From positions 456,731 through 520,730 of the forward strand of contig CAUYUJ010020760.1 in NCBI GenBank assembly GCA_963575745.1: a DNA stretch of 64,000 bases, in the 5' to 3' direction. Positions 35,222 to 46,100 of this stretch are shown piece after piece. The first letter of the stretch is position 1; each line of letters starts with the position of its first letter. Under the pieces are notes generated by a model, which saw only the letters and a program-made list of their open reading frames with translations, did no database searches and was not told the DNA's origin. A program made the translations under genes and the position numbers. Source of the stretch: Prorocentrum cordatum. Lineage: Eukaryota > Sar > Dinophyceae > Prorocentrales > Prorocentraceae.

Positions 35222-35389
35222 GAGGCCCTCCCGGATGAGGTCCGAGTAAATGGGGTCGGAGGATCACGCCGCATCGCCGACGTCGGCGTGAAGCGAAGCG
35301 GGCTCCACGTCGAAGCGCATTGGCGATGCATCGACGATGCGGCGCGATCCTCCGACCCCATCTACTCGGACCCCATCCAGGAGGCCTAG
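35222..35389. mobile_element. Fold-back element, family A copy 3 (best preserved)
   Basis: The arms are inverted over about 55 bases. Left: ggtccgagtaaatggggtcg then gaggatcacgccgcatcg. Right as reverse complement: ggtccgagtagatggggtcg then gaggatcgcgccgcatcg, with four differences in these stretches. Outer ends read gaggccctcc / taggcctcct. The interior keeps palindromic gcgatgcatcg words. A transcript would fold into a long hairpin. Confidence 0.85.
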
Positions 35390-35920
35390 AGGGTGTGCAC
35401 TGCGCTTGCGCCCGAAAAAACAGCCTGGGACTCCCGATGCCGGCCGGGGCCTCCGTGGGGCCCCGTCTGGGGCCCACACACGTCGGCGCGCGGCGCCGCA
35501 CTCGTCTCGGGGTGGGGGCGGAGCCGCGCGGATCTCGCGCGCGCGGGGCAGCTTGCAGGAGGTCGGGGCTCTGGGCCTCTCCCGCGGCTTGCTCTGCGAG
35601 ACGGCGGCCACATTGTCTGCGCCTATGCCGCCCTCCCTCGCGCCGATTCCGCGAGGGAGCTAACAATGAACCGAGGAGACTGGAAGTATCCACCAGCACC
35701 AATCCTCAACGCGCCCATTTCGGGCCCAGACCTTGATGGATGCGGCCTCCTTGCCTGGGCGCCATTCCAGCGCCGTGCCCGCCACAACGCTGGAATGGTA
35801 TGGCGACTTTGGATTGTCTGCTGGGGCTTCTGTAGCTTTCTAGGGCCAGCCCCCTCTTGTCCCGAGCACCATCCCTGTCGAAACCAATGCATGGTGATTG
35901 CGGGTGCACGCGCACGCACA
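35390..35920. other. No recognisable gene
   Basis: GC-rich unique DNA. A 292-codon frame crosses it into the CA tract and satellite, but I see no domain. Confidence 0.35.
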
Positions 35921-35924
35921 AACA

Positions 35925-36005
35925 CGCAGACACACAAACACACAAACACACACACAAAAGCACAAACGCACAAAGACACAAGCCGACAAACGCACAACCA
36001 CACAA
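35925..36005. repeat. CA/CAAA-rich tract
   Basis: acacacaaacac-type repeat, like the much longer tract at 42.3-42.9 and 50.2-50.4 kb. Confidence 0.9.
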
Positions 36006-36109
36006 ACTTATTCCCAACCGTTTTTGGTGGGGTATTCGTCTTGAATGGAACACTGCTCGCGCGTCCTTCTTCCGCCTCCCGCATCCTCCTGCCCTCTCTT
36101 CGCCGTCGA

Positions 36110-37395
36110 TGGGGGCTGCGATCTGTGAAACTGCCGCCACTTTCGAGGGCTGCTGGTGGGTCCAGCGGAGTGAGGCACCGCGCAAATCCGAACGGGACCT
36201 CGCCGTCCCTGCGGGACTGCGATCTGCGAAACTGTCGCCACTATCGAAGGCTGCTGGTGGGGCAAGCATAACGATCTGCGATACTGTCACCACTTTCGAA
36301 GGCTGCTGGTGGGTCCAGCGGGGTGAGGCACCGAGCAGACCTGAGCGGGACCTCGCCGTCCTTGGGGGGCTGCGAACTTCGCAACCGTCGCCACTGTCGA
36401 GGGCTGCTGGTGGGTCCAGCGGAATGAGGCACCGCGCAGATCTGAGAGGGACCTGGCCATCCCTGGGGGGCTGCGATCTTCGAAACCGTCGCCGCTTTCG
36501 AGGGCTGCTGGTGGGTCCAGCGGAGTGAGGCACCGCGCAGATCAGAGAGGGGCCTCGCCGTCCCTGGGGGGGTGCAATCTGCGAAGCCGTCGCCACTTTC
36601 GAGGGCTGCTGGTGGGCCCATGGGCACCGCGCACACCTGAGCGGGGCCTCGCCGTCTCTTGGGGGGCTGCGATCTGTGAAACCGTCGCCACTTTCGAGGG
36701 TTGCTGATGGGTCCAGCGGAGTGAGGCACCACCAGATCTGAGCGGGACCTCTGCGACACCGTCGCCACTTTCGAGGGCTGTTGGTTGGTCCAGCGGAGTG
36801 AGGCACCGCGCAGATCCGAACGGGACCTCGCCGTCCCTGGGGGCCTGGGGGGCTGCGATCCGTGAAACTGTCGCCACATTCGAGGGCTGCTGGTGGGTCC
36901 AGCGGAGTGAGGCACCGCGCAAGCCTCAGCGGGTCCTCGCCGTCCCTGGGGGGCTGCGATCTGCGAAACCGTCGCCACTGTCGAGGGCTGCTGGTGGGTC
37001 CAGCGGAGCGAAGCACCGCGCAAATCTGAGCGGGACCTCGCCGTCCCTGGGGGGCTGCGATCTGCGAAACGGTCGCCATTTTTGAAGGCTGCTGGTGGGG
37101 CCAGCATAGCGATCTGCGATATTTTCACCACTTTCGAAATCAGGTGTTGGGCCCAGCGAGGTGAGGCACCGAACAAACCTGAGCGGGATCTCGCCGACCC
37201 TGGGGGGCTGCGAACTTCGAAACCTTCGCCACTTTCGAGGGCTGCTGGTGGGTCCAGCGGAGTGAAGCACCGCGCAGATCTGAGCGGGACCTCGCCGTCC
37301 CTGGGGGGGGTGCGATCTGCGAAGCCGTCGCTACTTTCGAGGGTTGCTGATGGGTCCAGCAGAGTGAGGCACCATGCAGATTTGAGCGGGAGTTT
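36110..37395. repeat. Satellite, unit about 101 bp, array 2
   Basis: At least 12 units marked by gggctgctggtgggtccagc at 36,151, 36,252, 36,304, 36,405, 36,506, 36,607, 36,702, 36,889, 36,989 and 37,090 onward. The regular step is 101 bases with some deletion units. It shares ctcgccgtccctggggggct, gcgatctgcgaaa and gtcgccactttcgagggctg with the 20.5-21.3 kb array, in the same orientation. Confidence 0.95.
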
Positions 37396-37399
37396 GCAA

Positions 37400-38875
37400 T
37401 CCTTGGGAGGCTGCGAACCTCACGAATGCATATCGCAGAAATATATACGCCCATGTCACGTCGTCACCTCCGTGTAGCGTCTCCCAAGCTACTCATGCCC
37501 CGCTTCGCGTATGGGTTGGGTCCGTCGCCAGGGTAATTTTCGTCGGCGGTTCGGCAGGGGTCGTCTGCGCTGGCGGATGGCCAACTAAACGGGGGACCGT
37601 TGTATCGAACTGGCCAGTATGCAAGAGAGGGGAAACGGGACAGAGCGGGCGTCCGCAGAGGGGTGGGCAAGGGAGGGCCATGCAGAGGGGGCAGATCTCA
37701 CATCCCTGGGTGGGCTGGCGCGGCCAGCCCCGCCAGCGGGGACAGGGGCGGCTTCTGCGCCGGTGCACCAGCGGAGGCGGGGCCCAGCGCGTGTACTGCC
37801 AGTAAACGAAACAGCGGGTCGCCGACGTAGAGCACGAGGTGCAGGACCGGCGGGCCGCGCGCCGCCCAGGTGGGGGCGCACGACAATGTGCGGCAAGTGA
37901 AAAAACATCCAAGTTGGACCGCGTCCAACAAAATTCTGGTTCAGGGTGGGGGAACATGCGACAGGCAGGATCCCAGGATCCCGAAGGCATGGCGGCTACA
38001 GGCGGCGGCCCAGGCGCCGTGGCGGCGCGCGGACTGAGGTGGGCGGCCCCACTGCCCGGGTGGAAAGGTTGGGCTAAGGGGAGGGCCAGGGCGGCCGGTC
38101 GCCGCTGGTGTGGGCAGCGAACGGCGCTCTGTGGCCAGTCGCAACTGTGGCTGAAGCCTGCGGCCCCAGCTGCCCGGGTGGACAAAAGGGGCCTAATCGG
38201 TGCAGGGGCCTATAATCGGTGCAGGAAAGTGTGGTGCTGTATCACTGTATCCTGCAAGTGGGAGCGCAGGGGGGACGAGGCGTGGCGGAGGAAACAGCAG
38301 AGGAAACCGGCGTCGTGCCGGCTGGGGTCGCGGGCGCCGCCGCCACGCAGGGCGCAATGTCTGCTCCAGGCCGCTCAGGGTTCACCGCCTGTTCCCTGCG
38401 TCCTCCTGACCCTGGCCGCCAGGGCTTCTTTCGAGTTGAGGAAGTCGAGAAGGACGCGTGCTGGGACATCGTCACGGCGCGCGAGCCCCCTGCCTTGATT
38501 TCTGTAGTCCGAGGTGAACGAATCCCAGAGGGCGCGGGTGTCCGGCAAAACGGCCCCGGTGTCCTCAACGAGGAGCAGGAGCTCACGCCCTGCAGGCGGA
38601 GGTGTCTCCCCTCGCAGACTGGCGCTTGGGCAGCCCTCGGCGCTGGTGCCGCCAGTATCCGTCGTTGCTGGGGAAGAGCGACGGGCGTCAGGGGCGGGCG
38701 GTGGGTTCCCGTGCTGATTCTTGTCGGCGGCGACCCAATCGCCGGCAACTTACCGTCGTTGGTCCGGCGAGCTGCAAGGACGGTCGCCGCGCGCCGCCCC
38801 GACTGGATTGTGCTGCTGGGTTCCGCTGCCCACGATTGTTCTGCTGGGTTCCACTTTCCGACCGTGGCGACGAGC
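37400..38875. other. No recognisable gene
   Basis: GC-rich, non-repetitive apart from taatcggtgcagg words at 38,194 and 38,212 that recur in the 40-kb array. Frames of 150-230 codons on both strands are typical of such G+C content and carry no domain that I recognise. Confidence 0.35.
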
Positions 38876-38884
38876 GACATCCGT

Positions 38885-39105
38885 GACGCGCGTCGGCGAC
38901 GGGGTCGGCGTCGGCGTCGTCGTCAAGGCCGGCGCCGGCGTCAGCGTCGGCGTCAACGTCGGCGTGGGCGTCGTCGTCATCGTCGTCGTCGTCGTCGGCG
39001 TCGGCGTCGTCGTCGGGGCCGGCGCAGGCGTCGGCATCGGCGTCAGATTCGGCGCGGGCGTCGTCGTCGTAGCCGCCGTCGGCGTCGGTGTCGGTGCATA
39101 GGCGT
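38885..39105. repeat. (GGCGTC)n hexanucleotide repeat
   Basis: ggcgtc and gtcgtc units. On the minus strand this encodes a TPTPTPTT linker inside a 266-codon frame, on the plus strand an R-rich frame. I do not call either a gene. Confidence 0.9.
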
Positions 39106-39109
39106 CAGC

Positions 39110-40000
39110 GTCGTCGTCTTGGACCAGGGCCGGCGCGGGGCCGCCTACATGGGCACCATTTCCGCCCCTCGGAGGACGAGGGCCGTCCGATCCGCTGTCG
39201 AGGGAGGGGCGGGCGGGAGCGAAGGGGCCTCTGCTGACCAAGCCGTTAAATCCGCTTCTGTCCGCCCTTCTGGCCACCTCCTCCCGGGGCAGCGGTGCGG
39301 CGCTGACCTGTGGGCCCAACTCCCCGGCTAGCGGGCGGAGCGGCAGCCCGAGGCCCTCCACGCCATGGCGGCCGCGCGACCCGTCGGGGTGCCTTGCCAA
39401 CGGGGCCTCTTGGCAGACGGCTGCGTCAAGGAAGAATGCATGTACCTGGCCACCCGTGTCCAGCCCCCGATCCCAAGAGCCACGGGGCGAAGAAGTGGGA
39501 CGTCTGCGGTCGACCCAACGGGATCGGTCGTCCCCGCCGTCATGTCCCACTGCCTGGTTCCGTGCGCTGCTTGGGCGTCTGGCTGACGCTGCGCGCCGCC
39601 TTCGCTGGTGAGCCTGGGGTCGCCGGGAATAGGGCCCGAACCCGCGGGCGCCTCGCGCGCTGGCTGAACCGCACTGCTCGCGCCAGCCCCGTGCTTGGGG
39701 GCGCCGTTGCTCGCAGCAACTTCCTGTTCGGCGCCCTCGCTGGGTCCGCTTCTGGGTGATCCGGGCCGCGGTGAGGTCCTGCCGGTTGCCCCGTTCCTTT
39801 CAGCGGTGTCAGGTCTGGGTCCAAGGCCCGCTCCTCCGCGATGCTGCTCCCGAGGCTGTGGCTGGGGCTCGTCGCGCTGTTTGCAATTGTGCTGCTGGGT
39901 TCCACTTTCCGGCCGCGGCGACGAGGGATGCAGGGCTCTCACCTTCCTCCGCCCTGCGTTTTCCCACGCCCCGAAAAGTCCAGCCGTGGCGACGAGAAAG
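39110..40000. other. GC-rich stretch with a local duplication
   Basis: The segment tgctgggttccactttccg followed by a gcggcgacgag-like end occurs at 38,841 and at 39,893, 1.05 kb apart. Otherwise nothing recognised. Confidence 0.45.
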
Positions 40001-40004
40001 CGAG

Positions 40005-41065
40005 CGCAGCGCGCCTAATCGGTGCAGGATCGGCGGAGTGGGGCCAGGCCCTCCCTGTATACGTCGCCACGCCCAGGGTGGGGTGATCCGAGTCGCGCGG
40101 AGGGCGTCCATGGCGCCCGTCCCCGCCCACCCCCCCTTGCGCCCTGGGTCCAGGATCGCACCTGACCGGTGCGAGAACAGTGAGATGGGGCTGACCCCTC
40201 TTTGCGTATGTCGTCGAACCCAGGGTAAGGTGCTCCGTGTCGCGCGGAGAGCGTGGTGCTCGTCGCCACCTCCCCCCGCCTCCCTTCCGGGTCAGGGGGC
40301 GCAGCTAATCGGCGCGAGGTCGACGGATGGGGGCTGCGCCCTCCCTGCAGGCGTCGTCGCGCCCAAGGTAAGGTGCTCCGTGCGGCGCGGAGGGCCTCCG
40401 TGGCGTCCGTCTCCGCCTCCGCCCTCGGTCCGGGAGAGCGCCTAATCGGTGCGGGAACAGTACGATGGGGGCGGGCCCTCCCTGTAGACATCGTCGCACC
40501 CAATGTAAGGTGCTCCGTGTCGCACGGAGGGCGTCCGTAGTGCTCGTCGCCTCCTCCTCCCACCTCCCTTCCGGGTCTGGGGGCGCACCAAAATCGGTGC
40601 AAGGCCTGCGGATTGGGGCTGTGCCCTCCCCGCAGGCATCGTCGCGCCCAAAATCAGCTGCTCCGTGCGGCACGGAGGGCATCCGTGGGGTCCGCCCCCG
40701 CTCCCCCCCCTTCTGCCTCGGGTCGGGGAGCTCACCTAATCCGCGCAAGCGCGGAAAGACGGGGCTGAACCCTCCCTGCTGACGCCGGCGCGCCCAGGGT
40801 GAGGTTTTCCGTGTCGCAGGGGGGGGCCATCCCGGGGTTGGCGTCGCGACAAAGACGGCGGGGTCTCCGACGGCCTCGCCCCGCCGAGGGCAGCCGTGGC
40901 TCGGCGGGGCGATTCGGGCGCTCCCAGACGGTTCTCGTGGAGGCGCGCTGTTGCGAGGGCCTCCTGAGGCCCCCGGCGTTCCGGGAGCAGTGATCGGAGC
41001 AAACCCGAAGAGATGGGGCTGAGCCCTCCCTGCAGGCATCGTCGCGCCCAAGGTAAAGTGCCCCG
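40005..41065. repeat. Tandem array, unit about 145 bp, about 7 copies
   Basis: The marker cctaatcggtgcggg and variants recur at about 40,013, 40,158, 40,305, 40,443, 40,590, 40,736 and 40,994, with a 138-147 base step in the first six. Each unit also has tccctgcaggcgtcgtcgcg, then cccaaggtaaggtgctccgt. The array sits just downstream (minus sense) of the LHC fragment. Confidence 0.9.
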
Positions 41066-41288
41066 TGTCGCAAGGGAGGCATCCTGGGGTTGGCGTTATT
41101 GCAAAGACGGTGGGGTATCCGACGGCCTCGCCCAGCGGAGGGCAGCCGTGGCACGGTGGGGCGATCCAGGCGTTCCCACGCGGCTTTCGTTGACGCGCGC
41201 TGTTGCGGGAGCCTCCTGAAGTCACAAGCGCTCCATCGTGCTGCTGGAGTTCGCCTTGGGACAGCCTGCAGAGCGCGCAGGGCGACGC

Positions 41289-41625
41289 GATCTGTGCCCA
41301 GCCCGCCGCGGGGACTGTAGAGGTCGCGCCAAGACCGTCCAGGATGCCGGCGGACCTCAGGCCAGCCAAAGGCGACTGGTACCCAGGCAGCTTGCTGGTG
41401 ATCTTGGGCGCGATGTGGCCCGTGGTGGCCATAATGCTCACGCGGCCGTGCTTCAGCTCTGTCTGGCGCCCACGGGTGAAGTCATCCGTGTATCTGTCCG
41501 TTCTGAGCCCAACAGGGTCCCAGAAACCCCGTGGATCCTGGACGCCCGCCCCGCTCCCGAACGGGCGGAGCGGGGGTGCTGTGTAGAGCGCCCAATCGCC
41601 CCAGGCAGAGCCGAGCGGCCCGCCC
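41289..41625 (-). CDS. Chlorophyll a-c light-harvesting protein fragment (LHC polyprotein junction plus first helix)
   Basis: On the minus strand, within a frame open from 42,071 to 40,305, the translation reads LGSAWGDWALYTAPPLRPF, GVQDPRGFWDPVGL, QTELKHGRVSIMATTGHIAP, KITSKLPGYQSPLAGL, and TSTVPAAGWAQI. This matches intrinsic peridinin-chlorophyll LHC proteins (acpPC): the GSAWGDWALYT linker joins one LHC unit to the next in dinoflagellate polyproteins, and ELKHGRVSIMAT is the first membrane helix with the pigment-ligating E and H/R. Homology stops at WAQI (41,289), where helices 2 and 3 should follow, and upstream of 41,625 the frame becomes alanine-rich GC repeat. It may be one exon of a gene, or a retained pseudogene fragment. 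Substitutions such as MATTGHIAPKIT suggest decay. Expected location: thylakoid membrane. Confidence 0.72.
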
Positions 41626-41629
41626 GCAG

Positions 41630-42135
41630 CGTTAGGAACGCTGGCGCCCGCGGCCGCCGCGGTCGCCACCGCGGCCACGGCAGCGCAGCGGCGGCCGCTG
41701 CGCCGGCGGTCGCGGCGGCGGCGTTCGCTGCGGCCCAACGGTAGCCGCGCGGGCAGCCTCGGCGGCAGCCGCGGCGGGCCGCGCGGCCGCAGCGCCGGCG
41801 GCCGAGGGCGGCGGCAGGCCGGGCGGCGGCGCCGCGGCGCCCGCAGCGCAACCCGCTGCGCCAGCGCGCAGGGGGGCGCCAGCGGCGGCCGCGGCCTGGG
41901 CGGGGCCGGCGGCGGCCGCGGCGCGGCGGCGGGGGCCGCGCGCGGCGGCCGCAGCGCCAGGCGCCGCGCGGGGCACGCCCGAGGCGCTCGAGGCGCCCAC
42001 GGCGCCCGCGGCGCGCCTGGCGCCCGGCGGCACCAGCCGCGCCGGCGGCGACCGCGGCACCGGTGGCGCACGCAGGCCGCGCAGCGCAGGCGGCCCGCGC
42101 GGCAGCGCGCTGCCGGGCCGAGGGCGACTCTATGG
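41630..42135. repeat. GCN-rich low-complexity tract
   Basis: About 500 bases with G+C near 85%, built of gcg, gcc and ggc words. It encodes alanine-, arginine- or proline-rich peptides in every frame and adjoins the LHC fragment at its upstream side. Confidence 0.75.
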
Positions 42136-42269
42136 GACCATGGAGAAGGGCACTGAGACGAGGAGGCCCCATTCAGCGCCCCTCAGGCTGGCCGAAGTCC
42201 AGGGCTGACTGCAGGGGGCCGCGCCGGCCAACCTCGAGCCAGAGCGGCTTGAGCCAGAGGCTACGGACC

Positions 42270-42912
42270 AACACACAAACACACACACAAACACACAAAC
42301 TAGCAAATAAGCACACAAACAACACAAACACACAAGCACACCACGAGCACACAAGCTCACAAGCACACAATCACACAAACACAAAAGCACAGACGCACAG
42401 AAGAACAGAAACACAGAAACACAGAAACACAGAGACACATAATCACAAAAACACAGACACGCAGAAACACAAACACGCAGAAACGCAGACACACAGACAC
42501 GCAGAAACACATAAACACGTAAACGCAGAACACACACACAAACACACACGCAGAAACGCAGGACACACTGACACACAAACGCACTGACACACAAGCACAC
42601 AAGCACACAAACACACAGACACGCAAACACACAAGCATACAAACACACGAGCACAGCCACACACAAACACACAAGCACACAAGCACACGCACACAAACAC
42701 ACAATCACACAAACAAACAAACACACAACACACACAAACAAACACACAACCACGAACAACACACAACCACACAGCACAACCAAACACCACCACACAACCA
42801 CACAACCACACACATACAAACACACAAGCACTCACAACCATACAACCACACAACCACACAACCACACACAATCACACAAGCACGCACACACAGACACACA
42901 AACGAACAAACC
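42270..42912. repeat. CA/CAAACACA minisatellite, left part (retrotransposon target)
   Basis: More than 600 bases of acacaaacacac-type repeat. It ends in aaacc, the left target duplication of the copia element, and resumes at 50,190. Before the insertion it was one tract of about 830 bases. Confidence 0.95.
42908..42912. other. Target-site duplication AAACC (left)
   Basis: Identical to 50,190-50,194 on the other side of the element. A 5-bp duplication is usual for Ty1/copia integrase. Confidence 0.92.
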
Positions 42913-42996
42913 TGATGAGATAATATGCCGATGTACTGCAATATCTCCTTTTCATCTTGAGCCAAAATAGGCGCACAGAGGAGGGTGTCAGAATCA
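42913..42996 (-). repeat. 3' LTR, 84 bp
   Basis: Base-for-base identical to 50,106-50,189. In element orientation starts tgattctgacaccc and ends atctcatca. Contains the 13-base spliced-leader match at 42,956-42,968. Confidence 0.95.
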
Positions 42997-43005
42997 CTCC
43001 TCCTC
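42997..43005 (-). promoter_or_regulatory. Polypurine tract
   Basis: On the minus strand gaggaggag lies directly against the 3' LTR, the expected place for plus-strand priming. Confidence 0.75.
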
Positions 43006-43194
43006 GGGCCTGGCCGCAAACCGGCCAGGCACGACCTAAGTCGTACGCGGGCGCGCCCTAGCCGACGCGCCCAGCTCATCGGCTAGGCTGCGGCCATGCC
43101 GCGAGCCCCTCACTCCGCCCGGCGCGATCATACCGCCGCCGGCGGAACCTCATCCAGCCCCACAGGTAGCGGAGCATGGATTCGATCCACTCCA

Positions 43195-46100
43195 TCACTT
43201 GATGTCCTTCTGATTCGAACTCGGTGCCCGATCCCAGATGTTCAGCGTAGCCATGTGTCTCCTCAAAAGGGAGCCACCCACGCTCTTGGTCAGCACGTCC
43301 GCGACATTGTTCTTGCCAGGAACTGCAGCGATCGAGAGGTCGCCCTTGCCAACACGCTCCTGGATCCACAAGTATCGTGATTGAACATGCCGCATCTTCC
43401 CGAGACCTCGCCGTTGGACGTGGCCCCGGGCCGCCGATGAATCCGAGGCAAGCTCCACCTTCAGGTCCAGCCCCCAATCCGCGAAGAGGCTGTGAAGGCC
43501 TAGGCCCACGCTCCCGCCCTTCACCAGGGCGTAGTACTCGCTCTCCCCGCTGCTCAATGAAACCGTCGACTGCAGGTTACTGCCGTGCTTGACTACATGA
43601 TGCCCCAGCATCGCCACGAAGCCTCCGGTGCTCTTCCGCGTGACTGCACAGCCTGCATGATCGGAGTCCACGTACACCCGGATCTTGTCGAACGTCTTCT
43701 GCTCCGTGAAAACCGTCACCGTGCTAGGATGCCGCTTGAGGTAGCGGCCAACCCTCTTGAGCATGAGCCAGCTCGCCTCCGTTGGCGTCTGCATGGACCT
43801 GGCGAGCGTCTTCGATGCCTCAGCCAAGTCCAGCCTGTCCTGAGACAGGTAGGCCACCCTCATGGTGAGGGATCGGAAGCGCGAAGCTTCCGCTGCTCCC
43901 AACGCCGCCGACTTCGCATCCATCATCTGCTTGTCGGCGCTGCGCTTCTCCGTCGGCGTGTCCACGCCGTTGGCCTTGCTGAGACCCAACTCGTCGATCA
44001 CGATCTCCGCGTGCCGCTTGTCCGGCTCGATCATCGCATGCCGGCAGGGCCGGCCACCGCCAGGCGGAACTCCCGCACTGACCTCGATGACCCGATTCAG
44101 GAAGACCGCCTGCTTGTCATCGCCCTCGTCGAAGCCTAGGTTCGCAGTCTTCTTGAACTCGTACTTCTTGCCCAGCGTGGCCTCGAAGCTGTCGATGTCC
44201 TGCTGCTGAGCCAGCACCGCGAAGTCGTCGCCGTGCCCCAGCAGCCTCGTCTCGTCCACCTCCTTGTAGAAGACCGCTGGGCACGACACGCCCGCCTTGT
44301 AGCCGTTTTCCTCCAGCAGCTCCGTGTAGTCGCCCTGCCAGATCTTGCTGGCGTCCTGCGTGCCGTACCAGGACTTGAGGAGTAGGCCGCACTTGTCCTC
44401 GCCGTACTCCTTGCGACTCTCCTCCTCCAGCTCCACGAAGATCCTCCGCTGCGCCTTCCCGTAGAAGTGCGCCCTGCTGATGTCGAAGAAGCCGATCTTG
44501 AAGTTGCCCGGCTTCCTGCCCTTCTTGCGAAGCGACTCCTGAATGTGGAGCGGTGGTTCCCGCGTCCACGTGACCATCAGCGAGACCAGCGACCGCATGG
44601 CCTCCAGAGGAGGCATGGCCGAGAAGACCTCGGACGCCTCCAGCTGCTCGTCAGGGCGCTTCTTCGCCTTGATCTCCTTCACGACGAGCCTGCTCCTGTA
44701 GTTGGGCCTCTCCGCGTCACCCTTGTTCGTGTCGACCCACTTGAGTGGGATGGGCGGACGCCCAGTCTCGGCGAAAGCCTGAGACCTCGGGACGATCTCG
44801 ATCAGCTCCTGCTTCTTGACCCACTCGCGCTCGACCGCGCGAGCCTGGGCCACAAGGCCCGCCTCCAGGTAGCCGCCATTGACGTCGTCCCAGTAACTCG
44901 TCCAGTCCCCGGGCGGCACTGCCGCGTCCACAGGGACGGGGCCCGACTGCTGCGCCTGGGCGGTGCTGAGCTCTCCCACGTCATTCAGCGTGTCCTTGAG
45001 CTCCTCCAGCACCGCCTCCACCAACTTCGGTGGATATACCTTCGCGAACCGCGCGATGCCGCCCACGAGCGTGATGTGGCGATGCCATTCCGCGCGGCCG
45101 TCCACATTGCTGCAAGTGCCCTGCAGCCTCCGGGCTAGGCCTGGATGGTTGGTGACCCATCCGGTCTCCTTGCGCACGAACTCCTCCTGGCCATTGCGGG
45201 GGTTCGTGAGCTTCATGCCCCACCGACACATGGGGCCTTTGACCGTGAAGACTCCTGGATGCGCGACCAGCTCCTTGACGATGTCCTCATTCCACGATCG
45301 CGCGCTCCAGGGATGCTCATGCAAGAAGTACCTGCCTGGCTTCCTGAGCTGACGCCAGTAGGCGTCGACTGCCACCTTCAGGTGGTGTCTGGCCTCCTCC
45401 ATCTCAGCCGCCTCCTGCTCATCGGTCCTGAACTTGGCGCTCAGGCCCCTCAGCAAGCTGAACTTCTCGCATGGAGGGGACCCCGTGAGCAGGATGGGAT
45501 CCATCCGCTCCTGCTGCTTCTCGAGCTCCTTGACATCTTCGGGGCGCCGCAAGTCCCACGGCGCCCCGTCCTCCTTGAGTTCCTCCAGGTCCGCCGCGAA
45601 GCCCGGGCGCAGCTGAAATTCCGCTGCCCGAGCCGAGAACCGATGTGGCGAGTGCACCTCGGCCACGTCCACGGCGCCCAGCTGCAACGCCGATAGGGCG
45701 ATGCTGTCCACCTCCTCGTCGGCGATGTCCACACCGGCGCTGGCCCAATGGCCACTGACCTGTTCGCGAACGAGCGGCAGCAACTCCGCCTTCGCTCTCG
45801 TCAGCACTCCGAGCTCAACCAGCTCGATCGACGCCACATCGAGGGCGAGCACCCGCATGTGCCTCCCCTCACTGGCGTTCCACACGACTGCCACTCCAGC
45901 TGGCAGCTGAGGTCCTTCCGCCGGCGCCGGCTGCGCCGCGAGATCCTCCATGTCCACCGGTACCAGCGCGTCTGCCGGCTGTGGATCACCGCGCTCGAGG
46001 GCCTCCGGCACATCATCCGGGGCCACCTCCGCCGAGCGCTTCAGCCGCGACCTAGCCGCGGTCATGTCGACATCCGCGGCGGCCTCTGCCGCTCGCGCCG

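Noticed and set aside
38750-39550. TP-repeat protein (possible secreted mucin-like linker)
   Set aside because: The TPTP part is the (GGCGTC)n repeat. Flanks show no domain or signal peptide. Kept only as a repeat.
42130-42871. Cysteine/valine-rich frames in the CA tract (VCLCVCVF)
   Set aside because: Read from the acacaaacac repeat. Same peptides in both tract halves and at 35.9 kb.
43165-43185. gattcgatccactcc as a tRNA B-box near the 3' end of the copia element
   Set aside because: It lies in the 3' untranslated part of the element, with no A box or acceptor stem around it.
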